Shown piece after piece: positions 53,301-64,000 of a stretch of DNA of 64,000 bases; position 1 is the stretch's first letter, and the number at the start of each line of letters is the position of its first letter. The DNA comes from Brachycybe producta (Eukaryota; Arthropoda; Diplopoda; Playtdesmida; Andrognathidae). Position numbers and translations under genes: made by a program. Under the pieces are notes generated by a model that ran no database searches, was not told the DNA's origin, and saw only the letters and a list, made by a program, of their open reading frames with translations. Where the stretch lies: assembly GCA_036925085.1 (NCBI GenBank), contig JAUPFP010000006.1, positions 915,001 through 979,000 of the forward strand, given 5' to 3'.

Positions 53301-54046
53301 CATTTTTTTGTTGCTTTTTTGCTCTCAATACAATTCAGAAGCTCACAAATTAATATTTTACACTGAAATCTCATATTGTAATCTGCAAAAATTAATCTTA
53401 TCTTTTATTATGCTAATTTCAAAATGCACTTGGGAATTATCAGTCATTTCTGATGGATTTCGTTTAACACAGAAACGGGTAATACATAAAATCGAATAAG
53501 AAGAAATATATACAGTGTAGATTATAAGGCTGTTTTCTTTTAAAATGGAAAAACTCTTTATCTATTTTGTGTTAAAGCTGTATACATATTTTTAACTTTA
53601 TAGTTTTCATTGGCTTTTCATATTATGGACTCACTTCTATATAAAAAAGACCATTAGTTTCAAATTATTATGGTCATTTATAAGAATTGCGTTTTTTTTT
53701 TCAATAATTTTTTTCATCACGATAAAAGCATCTTTTTTCAATTTCTTATTTTCAATATCTTGCATCTCACTTTAATCCAATTGTAATTCCAAATAAAAAC
53801 GTTCCTATAATATTAAACACTATATTTTCTGTGGTGCAAATTGGTTCCATTTTGAAAAGCCATATTTTCATTATGACTAATTTTAATACAAACACTCAAT
53901 TTTTTTAAAATGTATGAATGCACTTCTTAAAATTATAACAACTTAATAACACCAAAATTAGATGGGCTTTTACATTTTGGTTTCTATAGTAAACATAATT
54001 TTGTTTCTTGAAACATTTCGTTTGTGTTTTTTGTGAAGTAAAGAAC
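53301..54046. other. Intergenic between IR-1 and IR-2
   Basis: AT-rich 3' flank of IR-1 and 5' flank of IR-2. No gene or clear repeat seen. Confidence 0.6.
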
Positions 54047-57000
54047 ATGATTTTAAACTTTCTCTGTTTAATCGCTTTACTTCTCATTGTTCCATGTTTT
54101 ACAATGCTTCACGAAAGCCTCTCAATTGTCGAAATAATCAAGAATGATAATAATGAACTCGATTCTTTTAATTTAAAATATAATCGCTTCGATCGAATAA
54201 AGTACATCGAAAGCAGTCGGCCGAGTGCACTTGGGATAGTTCAGCAAAGTATCGTAGATTTGGTCAAGTTTTGGAAATTAAAAAAGATTGTCATTTTTAC
54301 GACTTTTGGCTATGGTATATGATTTTTTTTCTTTCTTGTCGATCGTTGTTTTTAAACGTAGATTTATTCTGGATATAAGTGCAGTTGGGATTTACTTCGC
54401 TTTTTAAAAGAAAGCCAAAGTTTTTTTTGAAACTAGAAACATAAAATAATTTTTTTATGGTATTTTCAATGATAACAGGGGAGGAAAAGAATTTTAATTA
54501 GTTCTAAAACCACAAACACCTTAGTACTTTTTGAATTTTTTCCTGTAATAAATGTGTCGATTTTTGCTATTTTGCATTCTGAACTAGCGAGCATAAAGAG
54601 TAAAACTGTTTTTCTTAAAACTATTGAGTGAAATTATTTTTCAGTTTCAAATATTTTCCTACTTTTCTATCTTTTCTTTAACAAAAATGCGTCATTTTAC
54701 GTTTTAGTTATTTTCTACTACTAAAATCATTATTTTTCTGATCAATTTATCGTGCAATTTTTAAATTATTTTAGTTTTATAATGCAAAATCTGGCCCTCA
54801 AACTGTGCGGCCCATTGGGAAAATACCTTACTACCCGATAGGCCAGTCCGCCCCTGCAATGATGATGCCATCTTTTAGTTTTGTAGTTTAAAATAAACTT
54901 TTATCAAGTTGTACCACCCATGTTCAATTAAAATTAAAAATTAATCCGTTTTATTGATTTCAGTCAGAACTAATGAAATTCTACTTTAATTTAAATATTT
55001 ATTCTAATTATTATATTTAATATTTCAGATGCCACTAAGTTGTATCTTTCACGTAGAATTCCTAACGCTTTGTTCGTTTCGCACGATTATGAATTTCTGA
55101 AGAATGTTGACATAAAAGACAGAAAGACTTTCGTTGTTATTGGTCATGAGATAGAAACATTTTCTATTTTCAAGCAGGTTATGTAATATTTATTATTTAT
55201 TATAAATTTCCACGTTATTTTATAAAATCATATTTTTTTTAAAAAAAATTCTAGGCATTTGACCTCGGTTTTTGTACTCGAAATTATTCTTGGATCATCT
55301 TTTCAAAGTCATTTCTTGAGTATAGTTTTCTGCCTTGGAGTCGTTTCGAGGCTCAGGTTATTCTACTTCAATACAACAAAACGACAGAAGTACGTACTGT
55401 ATATGTGCATTAATACATTCATTATTATTTAATTTTTTAATTAATATATTTATTTATTTTATTAATAATATTATTAGGGCTCTGATTTTTATGCGATATC
55501 AAACAAATGTTTCTCAATCTTGTGGCGCAAGGGCCAATTATGATTTTTTTCTAGTCAGAAACACTGGTTAGAGGCTTAGAAAAAGCATAATTACAGTTGC
55601 TCTAAATGTTGATGATGATGTTTACTTCACAATCGGCACTCGAGCCATAAATTGAGAAACATTTGCTGTGATATTTTTCATTATTATTCCTAATTATTGC
55701 AGTGGAAACTGCTTAACATGAAATTGAAAAGACTGAAATATATTTCGTGTTAAAAGGTTTTTGTTGTACATGTATTTACAAAAAAAATGAAAGTATTCTA
55801 GATGCCCTGAAAAGCACTGAAATGAAATCAGGAGGGCCCAACAGACTTAAGAGAACCAGAAAAACCTATAAATTCAAAAAATGCAATTTGCAAATTGCAA
55901 TGAATTTTCGAAGTTAAAATTTCATGAGGAACCATAGTGACTCTGAACAATGTAACGTTTGAAGCGTGCAGTGCACACTAGAATTGAACATCCCTGCATT
56001 CCAGACTTCTCTGGGAATGCATCGATTCTAACAGTTCCTTTCCCGCTCGTCTGGTTCACTTGCAATGAATTTTCGAAGTTTTATAAATATTCCAAGACAA
56101 TGATCAGGTTCATGAATATTTTCAATAAATAAAAGTCTTCTAGACGCCCTGAAAAGCACTGAAATGAAGTCAGTAGGGCCCAACAGACTTAAGAGGACCA
56201 GAAAACCCCATAAATTCCAAAATTTATTGTTTTTTTTGCATATTATTTTAGCTGCTGAGGACTGTGGGACAGATTTATTCGAGTGACGTTAACATTTTTG
56301 ACGTGTTTCAATCGGAAAATAGTAGAAAACTACATCATGTTAAGTTTGCGACGTGGTCTCGTGAACGTGGAGTTGTTTTAATTGATAAGTTGCCAGATGA
56401 TGACTTGGTATCACTTCATGACAGACAAGTTTTATTCTACTCATTTAATGTTAGCTTTTTATGATGCTTTTTTTGTTACTTCTTTATGACATTTTACTGA
56501 TATTTTTTGTTATTAAAGCATCCTCCTTATAACTTAGTATCGTTTGCAAGCGGTGGATCTGTGGTTGGCGGTTACGTAAAAGAGATTTTCGACGTTTTTT
56601 TCGACAAAGGAATTTTTAAGTATGATTTCAGCTTTACAAAACCAAAAAGTTGCCTTGAGACAAGTTACTTTACAAAGTAATTCATTATAATAATTGCATC
56701 AGTGAAAAAATAATTAATTACTATTACTAAATATTAAATATTACAAAGAAATTAATTACAATTACTTGTTTTTCCAAAGCATTTACTTCTCAATTACACT
56801 CAGGTGATAAGGAAACAAAAATCAGGATTAGTTAACGCAAGTTCCAACTAATTTGATTACAGTAATAGTTTAAAAACACAAAAACAAAAGTAATTTGAAA
56901 AATAATTAAAAAGTTATTTGAAAAATAATAAAAAAATAATGGTATTTTTCATTTGAAAACGTAATTAATTACAATTACAAATATTTCGAAATTTTTGTAG

Positions 57001-58561
57001 TGAATTACTGATAACATTAAAAACAGATTTAATTACAGTAATTTATTACATATGACAAACTGCTTCAATACACTGAAAAAAAACTGCATTTGCTTGAAAA
57101 TGTTTGATGTTTTATTAATTGTTGTAGGCCCAAGTATTACATTGCAGGTGATGCGAATTTCGGAGCGATTGTAAACGGTACTTTTACGGGAGCAATTGGC
57201 AGTTTAGCAAGAAAAGTATAAGATTTATTTATAAACACTGCAAAAAAATGTACAAAAAATGCATATAACTGAGTTGAGGTTGATTTGACAGGATGTGGAC
57301 TTTGCTATGACATTAATGGCCATGTTGCCTGCAAGGTTGGACGTGGTTAAATTTACGAGTCATGGCATAATGCGTTCTAGTATGGGTATCTGTATCCGTG
57401 CACCGGAAGAGTCTGTGTCCACCGAATCTTATCTGTTGCCTTTCAAATTTCACGTTTGGCTTGTTACAATTGTTATGCTTGTCTTTTCAATTGTTTTACT
57501 TGGCATGACGGCTATTTTAACTCCTTTTTTTGCTGCCGAAAGTTTGCAGAAAACTTCATGGCGAAGTACGGCTTACTGGATTTTTAGTGGAACGTTTCTT
57601 GTAGATGGTACGATTACTCGGACACGTTTGTTTGTTTGTTTGTTTTTTTCAAGAAGAAAGTTGCATATTTTATTAATTTAGTTTTTGATGAAACACCCAG
57701 TACTTCTGTGAAAATCATTTTGAGAACATTATTAGTGGGCACCATGGTCACTTTTATCTATTACACTTCGTTGTTCACTTCGGTGTTGGCGTATCGTGGA
57801 GACGATATTCCGATCAAGACTTTGGACGATGTATATAAAAATCAAGAATATGGTGCGACTGTCTTGCCATACTCGAGGTTCATTGAACATTTCAGAGTAA
57901 CATATCAGCCATTTGTTGTTATGGTTTGTACAGATTTTTATTAACATTCTTTGTATCTTTGTATCTTTTTAATTAAGAGTGCTAACAGTGGAATTCATGC
58001 AGATATTTGGAGGAGCAAATTGTCGAAAGTTAAATATGAAGATTTTCCGATTACTATTCAACTAGGACTTGCAATGGCTAAAAAAGAAAAGATCGCTCTT
58101 CTTCATGAGAAAAATTTTATGTTGTACTCAACTGGACGAGACTGTAGCCTAATCATTAGTGATACTCAATACGATGTCGAATTCGCTTACGCCTCGGGTC
58201 GTTTAGATTTTCCCTACAACAGCATGATTTCTTTAGTGTAAGATCGTACTGTAATTTTTGATATTTTGTTTGCATTGCAAGTAAATAATGGTGTTTTGTG
58301 TGTGTTTTGTTTTTGTTATCTCATAGATTTGTTCATATCAGAGAACACGGCATTTTGGACAGGATCGTAAAGAAGAATTTACCGAATTATCGTGAGCTGT
58401 GTCAGATAACACCAACTGGAAATGAACCAATAAGTGTAACACAAATTATTGGATTGTTTTTTGTTATTATTATTGGAGTTGTGTTGGCAATTGTTGCTCT
58501 TTTGATTGAAATTAGCATTTGGAAATTGAAGAAAAATGATTGCAGACTAACTTGTTGCTAA
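54047..58561 (+). CDS. Ionotropic receptor (divergent iGluR family) 2, 654 aa
   Basis: Second tandem IR. Exons: 54047-54314, 55029-55177, 55255-55389, 56252-56449, 56519-56619, 57128-57215, 57292-57607, 57682-57896, 57978-58237, 58327-58561; 1965 nt, in frame. The ATG at 54047 is chosen because it starts a good signal peptide (MILNFLCLIALLLIVPCF). The exon plan equals IR-1: exons 2, 3, 5, 8 and 9 have identical lengths. Pore loop STAYWIFSGTFLVD; TM2 TFIYYTSLFTSVLAYRGDD; final helix IIGLFFVIIIGVVLAIVALL. In S1 the arginine in LPARLDVVKF lies about where iGluRs bind the ligand carboxylate; overall divergence means glutamate need not be the ligand. All splice sites are canonical. Confidence 0.92.
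54780..54862. repeat. Family D half copy in IR-2 intron 1
   Basis: CTCAAACTGTGCGGCCCATT and GATAGGCCAGTCCGCCCCTG match the right arm of the element at 48996-49190. The same intron in two paralogues carries family D. Confidence 0.7.
55800..56225. repeat. Family E repeats, two copies in IR-2 intron 3
   Basis: GATGCCCTGAAAAGCACTGA near 55801 and GACGCCCTGAAAAGCACTGA near 56144, each followed by GGGCCCAACAGACTTAAGAG. About 345 bp apart as direct repeats; the segment between includes TGCAATGAATTTTCGAAGTT twice. Confidence 0.7.
56660..57060. repeat. Family G AT-rich element in IR-2 intron 5
   Basis: Repeated AATTAATTACAATTAC and AAAGTAATT words on both strands, as at 26050-26245. Confidence 0.45.
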
Positions 58562-59899
58562 CTTGTTTTAAAATATATTATTATTATTATATTGGATGAT
58601 GTTTCATGATCGATTTAATACACAAATCACACGTATGTTAAACTGCAAAATTGTAATTGCGTAAAAACTGCTGGGTTCAAGAAATGTTATTATTTGCAAA
58701 AAAAACCTATTTCTGTACAAAATACAACATTAGAAATTATAAAATTATCATTTTGATCAAGGTGATGCTGTATCACTTTGATAAAAATGTTACTTTTGTA
58801 ATTTCTAATATTGGATTTTACAAGAATCAAATGAAGCATGTAGTGAAATTCACGATTAGTACAAGTTGAATGCTATTTTCATTACTTTGGTGCATATTTA
58901 AATAAACAAATTAGTTGCAATATAGTTTTGTAAAATTCAATTCATTCAATGTTGTGACAACTTACTTTTAAAATTATTTACAAATACTAAATTTTAATAA
59001 GAAATTAAATTACTAAATTTTAATATTAAATTACTAAATTTTAATAAGAAATTAATTACGATTGCTGATTTTATCAAAGCGTTTGAATTACAGTGTAGTA
59101 TGTTACAAACAAAATAATAGAAAAAAATGTTTCATCATCAAATACAAAAACTAAAGTAATTTGAAAAGTAACCACAAAAAAGTATTCGTACTTATCATTG
59201 GAAAAGACAAGTAATTTCAAATACAAATAACAAAAGTATCATAATTACTTGAAAAAGTAATATAATTACAAGAATTCATTACTTTTAGAAATTTATACCC
59301 CAACTCTTGTACATTTATTGGTTTATTGTACGTCATTAGTCTTAACAATAAATGATCTTGTCGCTGAGTTCATATTTAAAAAAAGATAAAATTTACAATA
59401 TAAACTCATATAGCATAAATTAGATTTATTTATGGTTGAGAATAATAGCAGAAAACCTTTTTTTTTAATTAAACATCATCAATAATTTATTATAAAAAAT
59501 TTAAACGACAATAATTGTTTTTTTTGCAATCGAAAATCGCACCTCTAATCCCACCTCCAGTGCACGTAATAATAGGTTACGTTAAATTGTTTCTCTGATA
59601 ATGTATTTTTTATAAATTGCGTGCAGTTTTATAGTTTTGTATTGCCTTTTTTTTGTTTTAGACAAAATTGAAGAATTGACTGTCCTGAGTTTGACACATC
59701 AATAGTTTTATTTAGATTAATACGTTTTGTGTCCATTATAGGAATAATTTCTCTAAAGAGATAATTGATTTTCAAAATCTATGACCGCACCTTTTTTTAA
59801 AATTACAGGTGAGTAAATATATTTATGAGCTGGATTTGCAATTTGTAAGTTTTTTTATGGGAAAAAGTCATTTGTTTTGCATTCCGTGTGATATAAAGA
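58562..59899. other. Intergenic between IR-2 and IR-3
   Basis: AT-rich, with a family G block at about 58970-59300 (TTACTAAATTTTAATA repeated three times, then AATTACTT words). No gene seen. Confidence 0.55.
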
Positions 59900-62800
59900 A
59901 TGAATTCATCTGTTGCTTTAATTAATTTATTCTTATTTGCCTCTTGTTTTGCATTTTTAGATGATAAGATGTCATTTGTTAAATACGATAATAGTAAAGT
60001 TGTTAGTTTTAGTTTAAAATATAATCGTCTCGAACGAGGAAAATATACCGAGAGCGACCGGCCATATTATCTCGGAATTGTACTACAAAGTGTCGTAGAT
60101 TTGGTCAAATTCTGGAAATTAAATCGTGTTCTCATTCTAACATCTACTGCCAATGGTAATCACAAAACATATCATTTTTCTTGTTTATTCGTTTTTTTCT
60201 TAATGTGTTGCAAAATCACGAAATCGTTTGGAAATTCAACATAAACTCAGTAAATTTACAAAGTAGTTTGCCTTTCTGTTTAAAGTATTGCATTTTTAAC
60301 TGAACGTGTTTAAAAAATGTAAACGCACCTTGAACTTTGGTTATTTTGTCTTTCAGAAATCCACAGTAAGACAAACTTGAAAGTATTTAGAAACTAGAAA
60401 GGTAGCTTAACTGGCTTCATATATGTTTTTGAGGCGCGTAAATGTCACGCAACCTTTTTTTTTTCAGGAACAACATAATGTTAAAATTCAAATTGTTTTA
60501 AAAACTAGAATGGTAGAAGATTATGCTAAAAAAATAATTATTTGATACTTTTAAAATGATCCGTTTTCAAGTTTTTTGTATCGAAATTTTATGAAAATTA
60601 TTTTTGCCTTTTTAAAACTCTTAATTTGATTTTGAAAAATAACATCATTAAAATACTTTATTTTGTTTTTCAAGATGCCGCAGTGTCGTATCTTTTACAT
60701 AGACTTCCGAATTCGTTGTCTGTTCCGCTGAATGTTGCTTCTAGGAAGATTTTCTACAGAGATGACAGACAAACTTTCATTATTGTTGATGTTGAAAATG
60801 AATCATTGAATCTTTTCGAACAGGTTTATGTTACTTTTTAATATTTCACTTTCTGTTGGAACTCTTAACGAACATTATATTATTTTATTATTATCAAAAA
60901 TAAGTTTTTTGACTTGGGCTTCAATACGAGGAATTACTCTTGGATCATCTTTTCGAGATTTTTTCTAAATTCTAGAATTTTTTCTACAAGTTCTTTTGAA
61001 GCACAGGTTGTTTTACTTCATTACAACGAAACAACAAAAGTACGAAAAATCGAAACTTTTATTTTTGCTTTGTAACCAAATTTTGTTTTATCATCTATAT
61101 TTTAAGTTACTTAAGACCACAACTTCGCCTGAGTTGCCTGAAGTCAACATCTGTGATGTTTTTCAATCGAAAGACAGTGGTGAACTAAATTGTGTCGCGT
61201 TTGCAAATTGGTCTCGTGAACGTGGAATTGTTTTAAACGAAAAGTTATCAAGGGAAGAAGAAGTTGCCGTTCGAAACAGACACATTTTATTCTATTCATT
61301 TAATGTCAGATTTGTCGTATTTTTTTCTGGAATGCTTTTTGCTGATGATTATTTTTGTTGTTGGTATATTTGTTGTAGCATTCACCTTTTAATTTTGCAA
61401 CTTCCGAGAATGGTGGTGCCGTTACAGGTGGTTACGTCAAAGAGGTGTTTGATGTCATCTTTGACAGAGGATTGTTTCGGTAAGCTCCCTAGCATGTGCG
61501 CCAGCAGCATATTGGTGCAAGGACACCACCTTTGGTTTTCGAAAAATACGCACCATTTAATAGTAATTATATTAATTATGAGTGTAGGCCTATATTTTTC
61601 CTACTGCATTGTCTAAAACTAAAAACGGTATAGTCTCTTAGTTATAATATTGCAGTATTCAAAAATGTGGCGAACAAAAAAATTCATTCTCTAATGTACC
61701 ACCTTGCGAAATACCCTGCTGTCGCCCATAGCTCTGAAGTTTTACAAAAGTAGTATAGTAAAATTCATTTCTGCGCCATTCTATGAAAATTAATATAAGA
61801 TTCATTTTTCTTGCACCTTTTGTAGACCAAAGTATTACATTTCAAATGAGGTCAATTTCGGCTTTATTGAAAACGGCTCCTTTACTGGTGCAGCTGGCAT
61901 GTTAGAAAGAAAATTAAGTAGTTTTGTAATTGAATGCCATTTGTACGAAAGATTTTCACGTTCTATGCTGACTCTTGATTAGGAAGTGGATTTGTCAATG
62001 ACATTGATGACCATGTTGACTGCTAGGTATCTTGTGATGAAATATACTAATCACGGTATTCAGCATTACTATATGGGTATTTGTATCGGAGCACCGGAAC
62101 AGTCTGTATCCACCGAATCGTATCTACTGCCTTTCGAAATACAAGTTTGGGTCGTTGCAATTGTCATGCTTATTTTTTCGATTGTTCTTCTCGCCATCAC
62201 GGTTGTTTTCACTCCTTTTTCTGATGCCGAAACTTTGCAGAGGACTTCGTCGCAAAGCACGGCTTATTGGATTTTTAGTGGAACGTTTTTTATAGATGGT
62301 GTGTAAATAAGTTTGGTGTGTGTATGATGGTGTAAGATGTAAAAAGGTGTGTAAAAATAAGTTTGTTAGAAACTAGAATAGTAGGCGAATTTGCTAAAAA
62401 TGTTTGCATGACGATATATCGCTTAAAGTTTATTTTGTTTGATATCGTTTTCGGGTTTTCTAGTTTCTAATAAACTTGGAAGTATTTTTCTTAAGCCGGT
62501 TTTAAAGTTTAAAACACCTTCAAACTCTGGTTATTCCATTTTTTTCGGGAGGAAATTTGAGAAAAACTTAAAAGTGTTTTAGAAACTAGAAGAGGAGCTC
62601 GATCCCATAAGAGTTTGATATACATTATTTTAAAATAAACTTTTTATGTCAGTTTTAAAATTATATAACTTTAAACAAACGATACTTTCTAAAATTTTCG
62701 TCTATAAAAAGCTTATTTTGAAAGATATCAACATGAAAATACTATGAAGTGATTCCGTTACCGTTTCTAGTTTCTTCTTAGCGTTGCTCTTATGAAGCAC

Positions 62801-63555
62801 AAGATTTTTACTTCCAAATCAACTACCACTTTTCGATTGCAAAATGAAGTCGCAGGTGTTTGGACTGTGGCCACAATATGTTTTCTATGAAAAGGCTCAA
62901 AGTGGTCAGTTTCGATGACAACTCGACTTCATTTTGCAGGACTTGGAAAAGTGGTCAACAAGTGATCTGTATGCCAAATAGCCTTATACATTACATCTAA
63001 AAATAATGTATTTGATTTAGTTTTTGATGAAACACCGAGCACGTCAGTGAAGATCATTCTGAGGACATTGCAGGTGTCCATCATGGTCACTTTCATTTAT
63101 TATACATCGTTGTTCACATCAGCGTTGGCGTATCGTGGTGACGATCATCTAGTCAAAACTTTGGAAGATGTTTACGATAGTCACGAATATGGAGCAATCG
63201 CGATACCACATGCACGTTTTTACGATCACTTTAGAGTAAAAAAAAAACAAAATTAAAATTTGATTTTTCTATTAATATTTTGTTTTAAAATTAAGGCTGC
63301 TAACAGTGGAGTCTATGCTGATATTTGGAGGAGCAAATTGTCCAAAATGAAGATCGGCGATCTTCCAAAGGACACTGCTGAAGGTCTGAAAATGGTCAAA
63401 CGTAAAAAATACGCTTTTCTTCATGATAGAATTGCAATGGTGTACGAAGCTGGCAGAGATTGTAGCATAATTATCAGCAATTCCAGATACAATTCGGAAT
63501 ATTCTTACGTTGGTGCTCGAATGGATTTTCCCTACACGAGAATTATTTCTTTTCA
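59900..63555 (+). CDS. Ionotropic receptor (divergent iGluR family) 3, 3' end beyond the window
   Basis: Third tandem IR. Exons: 59900-60155, 60675-60823, 60905-61039, 61107-61304, 61379-61479, 61826-61925 (see below), 61983-62298, 63021-63235, 63296-63555. The tenth exon with the last membrane helix is not found before 64000 and should lie to the right. Signal peptide about 1-19; pore loop STAYWIFSGTFFID; TM2 TFIYYTSLFTSALAYRGDD. Exon lengths match IR-2 except exon 6. There the paralogue donor position after GAAAGAAAA reads TTAAGT, with no GT. A GTAATT donor 12 nt on would keep the frame and add four residues (LSSF). If that site is not used the gene is broken. No stop codon interrupts any exon, so it is called a gene rather than a pseudogene. 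Confidence 0.85.
60290..60660. repeat. Family A/A2 composite in IR-3 intron 1
   Basis: A family A left half (TGTAAACGCACCTTGAACTT, TATTTAGAAACTAGAAAGGT) is joined to A2 sequence (AACAACATAATGTTAAAATT, CTAGAATGGTAGAAGA). Confidence 0.6.
62355..62480. repeat. Short family A2 element in IR-3 intron 7
   Basis: AAGTTTGTTAGAAACTAGAA and TTCTAGTTTCTAATAAACTT form a compact hairpin of about 125 bp. Confidence 0.7.
62492..62805. repeat. Family A foldback MITE in IR-3 intron 7
   Basis: CTTAAGCCGGTTTTAAAG at the left; AAAAGCTTATTTTGAAAGAT on the right arm; ends near TGAAGCACAAGATTTTT. Confidence 0.8.
62806..62990. repeat. Family C foldback element, copy 3
   Basis: ACCACTTTTCGATTGCAAAA plus TGAAGTCG is inverted against CGACTTCATTTTGCAGGACT. 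The outer right end is TGATCTGTATGCCAAAT. Confidence 0.75.
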
Positions 63556-63577
63556 GTAACAACTTTTTTCTTCTCCT

Positions 63578-64000
63578 AACTTAGTTGGTTTACAAACGGC
63601 TGATTTTTTTAACTCTAATTGTTCTGTTTCTAGAAGAGCAAAATGAAGAGAAAATAATATGGGTAGCTCAATTTTATGTTGATATCAAAATAAACAAGAG
63701 CTTATTTTGACACTATAAACACCATCTTGATCCTTGTAGGGTGGCAATCACTGCTAACAGTGACTCTTGCTCAATGTTAACAGTGATTGCCACCCAACAA
63801 GGGGAAGAAAAATGAAAACTAAATTTTTCTATTTTTATTCTTAATAATAACATTTTCATGTTAACATTTTTCAAAATAAACTTTTTATAGACCAAAAAAT
63901 TAAAAAAAATATTATCTGTTTAAAGTTGGCTTATTTTCAAACTTACATAAAAAGCTTATTTTGAAAGAAATCAGCATAAAAATACCCTTAAGTGATCGAG
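63578..64000. repeat. Family A element with nested hairpin, truncated by the window edge
   Basis: Left piece TTAGTTGGTTTACAAACGGC; a family A core at 63855-64000 (TTTTCAAAATAAACTTTTTA, AAGCTTATTTTGAAAGAAAT). A tight hairpin (63732-63802) lies between them. Confidence 0.7.
63732..63802. repeat. Long near-perfect hairpin, 28-bp arms, 15-nt loop
   Basis: CCTTGTAGGGTGGCAATCAC at the left, with GTGATTGCCACCCAACAAGG as its inverted partner. About 71 nt in total, the size of a pre-microRNA, but it may only be the fold of a small element. Confidence 0.75.

Noticed and set aside
61826-61925. Calling IR-3 a pseudogene
   Set aside because: The only lesion is one altered donor with an in-frame alternative nearby; all nine visible exons are open.

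Overview
The window is AT-rich nuclear DNA from an animal: every gene is split by short introns (mostly GT-AG). A myriapod, chelicerate or crustacean-type arthropod fits best. The reasons are a KDM4 demethylase that keeps its PHD and Tudor readers (insect KDM4 enzymes usually lack them), a tandem cluster of ionotropic-receptor (IR) genes, divergent Cys-loop receptor genes, and short CCTAA runs (complement of the arthropod telomere motif TTAGG) inside a repeat array. The species cannot be fixed from the sequence alone.

Layout, left to right. (1) 198-1356, +: 3' end of STI1/Hop, the Hsp70-Hsp90 co-chaperone. (2) About 2520-6480: a tandem array of roughly 615-bp units, each with a tRNA-like A/B-box segment and a GC-box/CCAAT/TATA-like foldback. 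(3) 6950-15934, +: TANGO1/MIA3, the ER-exit-site cargo receptor; the 20-exon model sums to an exact open frame of 1611 aa. (4) 16158-18108, -: a short leishmanolysin-like M8 metallopeptidase (397 aa). (5) 19360-28196, +: KDM4, 17 exons, 1515 aa. (6) 29725-33663, +: LMBRD2, 14 exons, 721 aa. (7) 36770-45298, -: two tandem nicotinic-receptor-like subunits, both with vicinal cysteines but with unusual channel-lining residues. (8) 46413-47662, -: a small secreted protein with a ricin-type beta-trefoil-like pattern. (9) 48684 to the right edge, +: three tandem IR genes with the same exon plan; the third runs off the window.

The left two thirds are conserved housekeeping genes (chaperone, secretion, chromatin, membrane signalling). 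The right third holds fast-evolving receptor genes typical of chemosensory or neural repertoires. They do not form an operon-like system. What links the whole window is a dense set of small non-autonomous foldback elements. One family (called A here) has about 25 copies in introns and intergenic DNA; at least eight other short inverted-repeat families are present, one of them interrupting an A copy. All gene models were built by hand from splice signals, frame continuity and family resemblance; every complete model closes in frame. Several introns need GC donors instead of GT.
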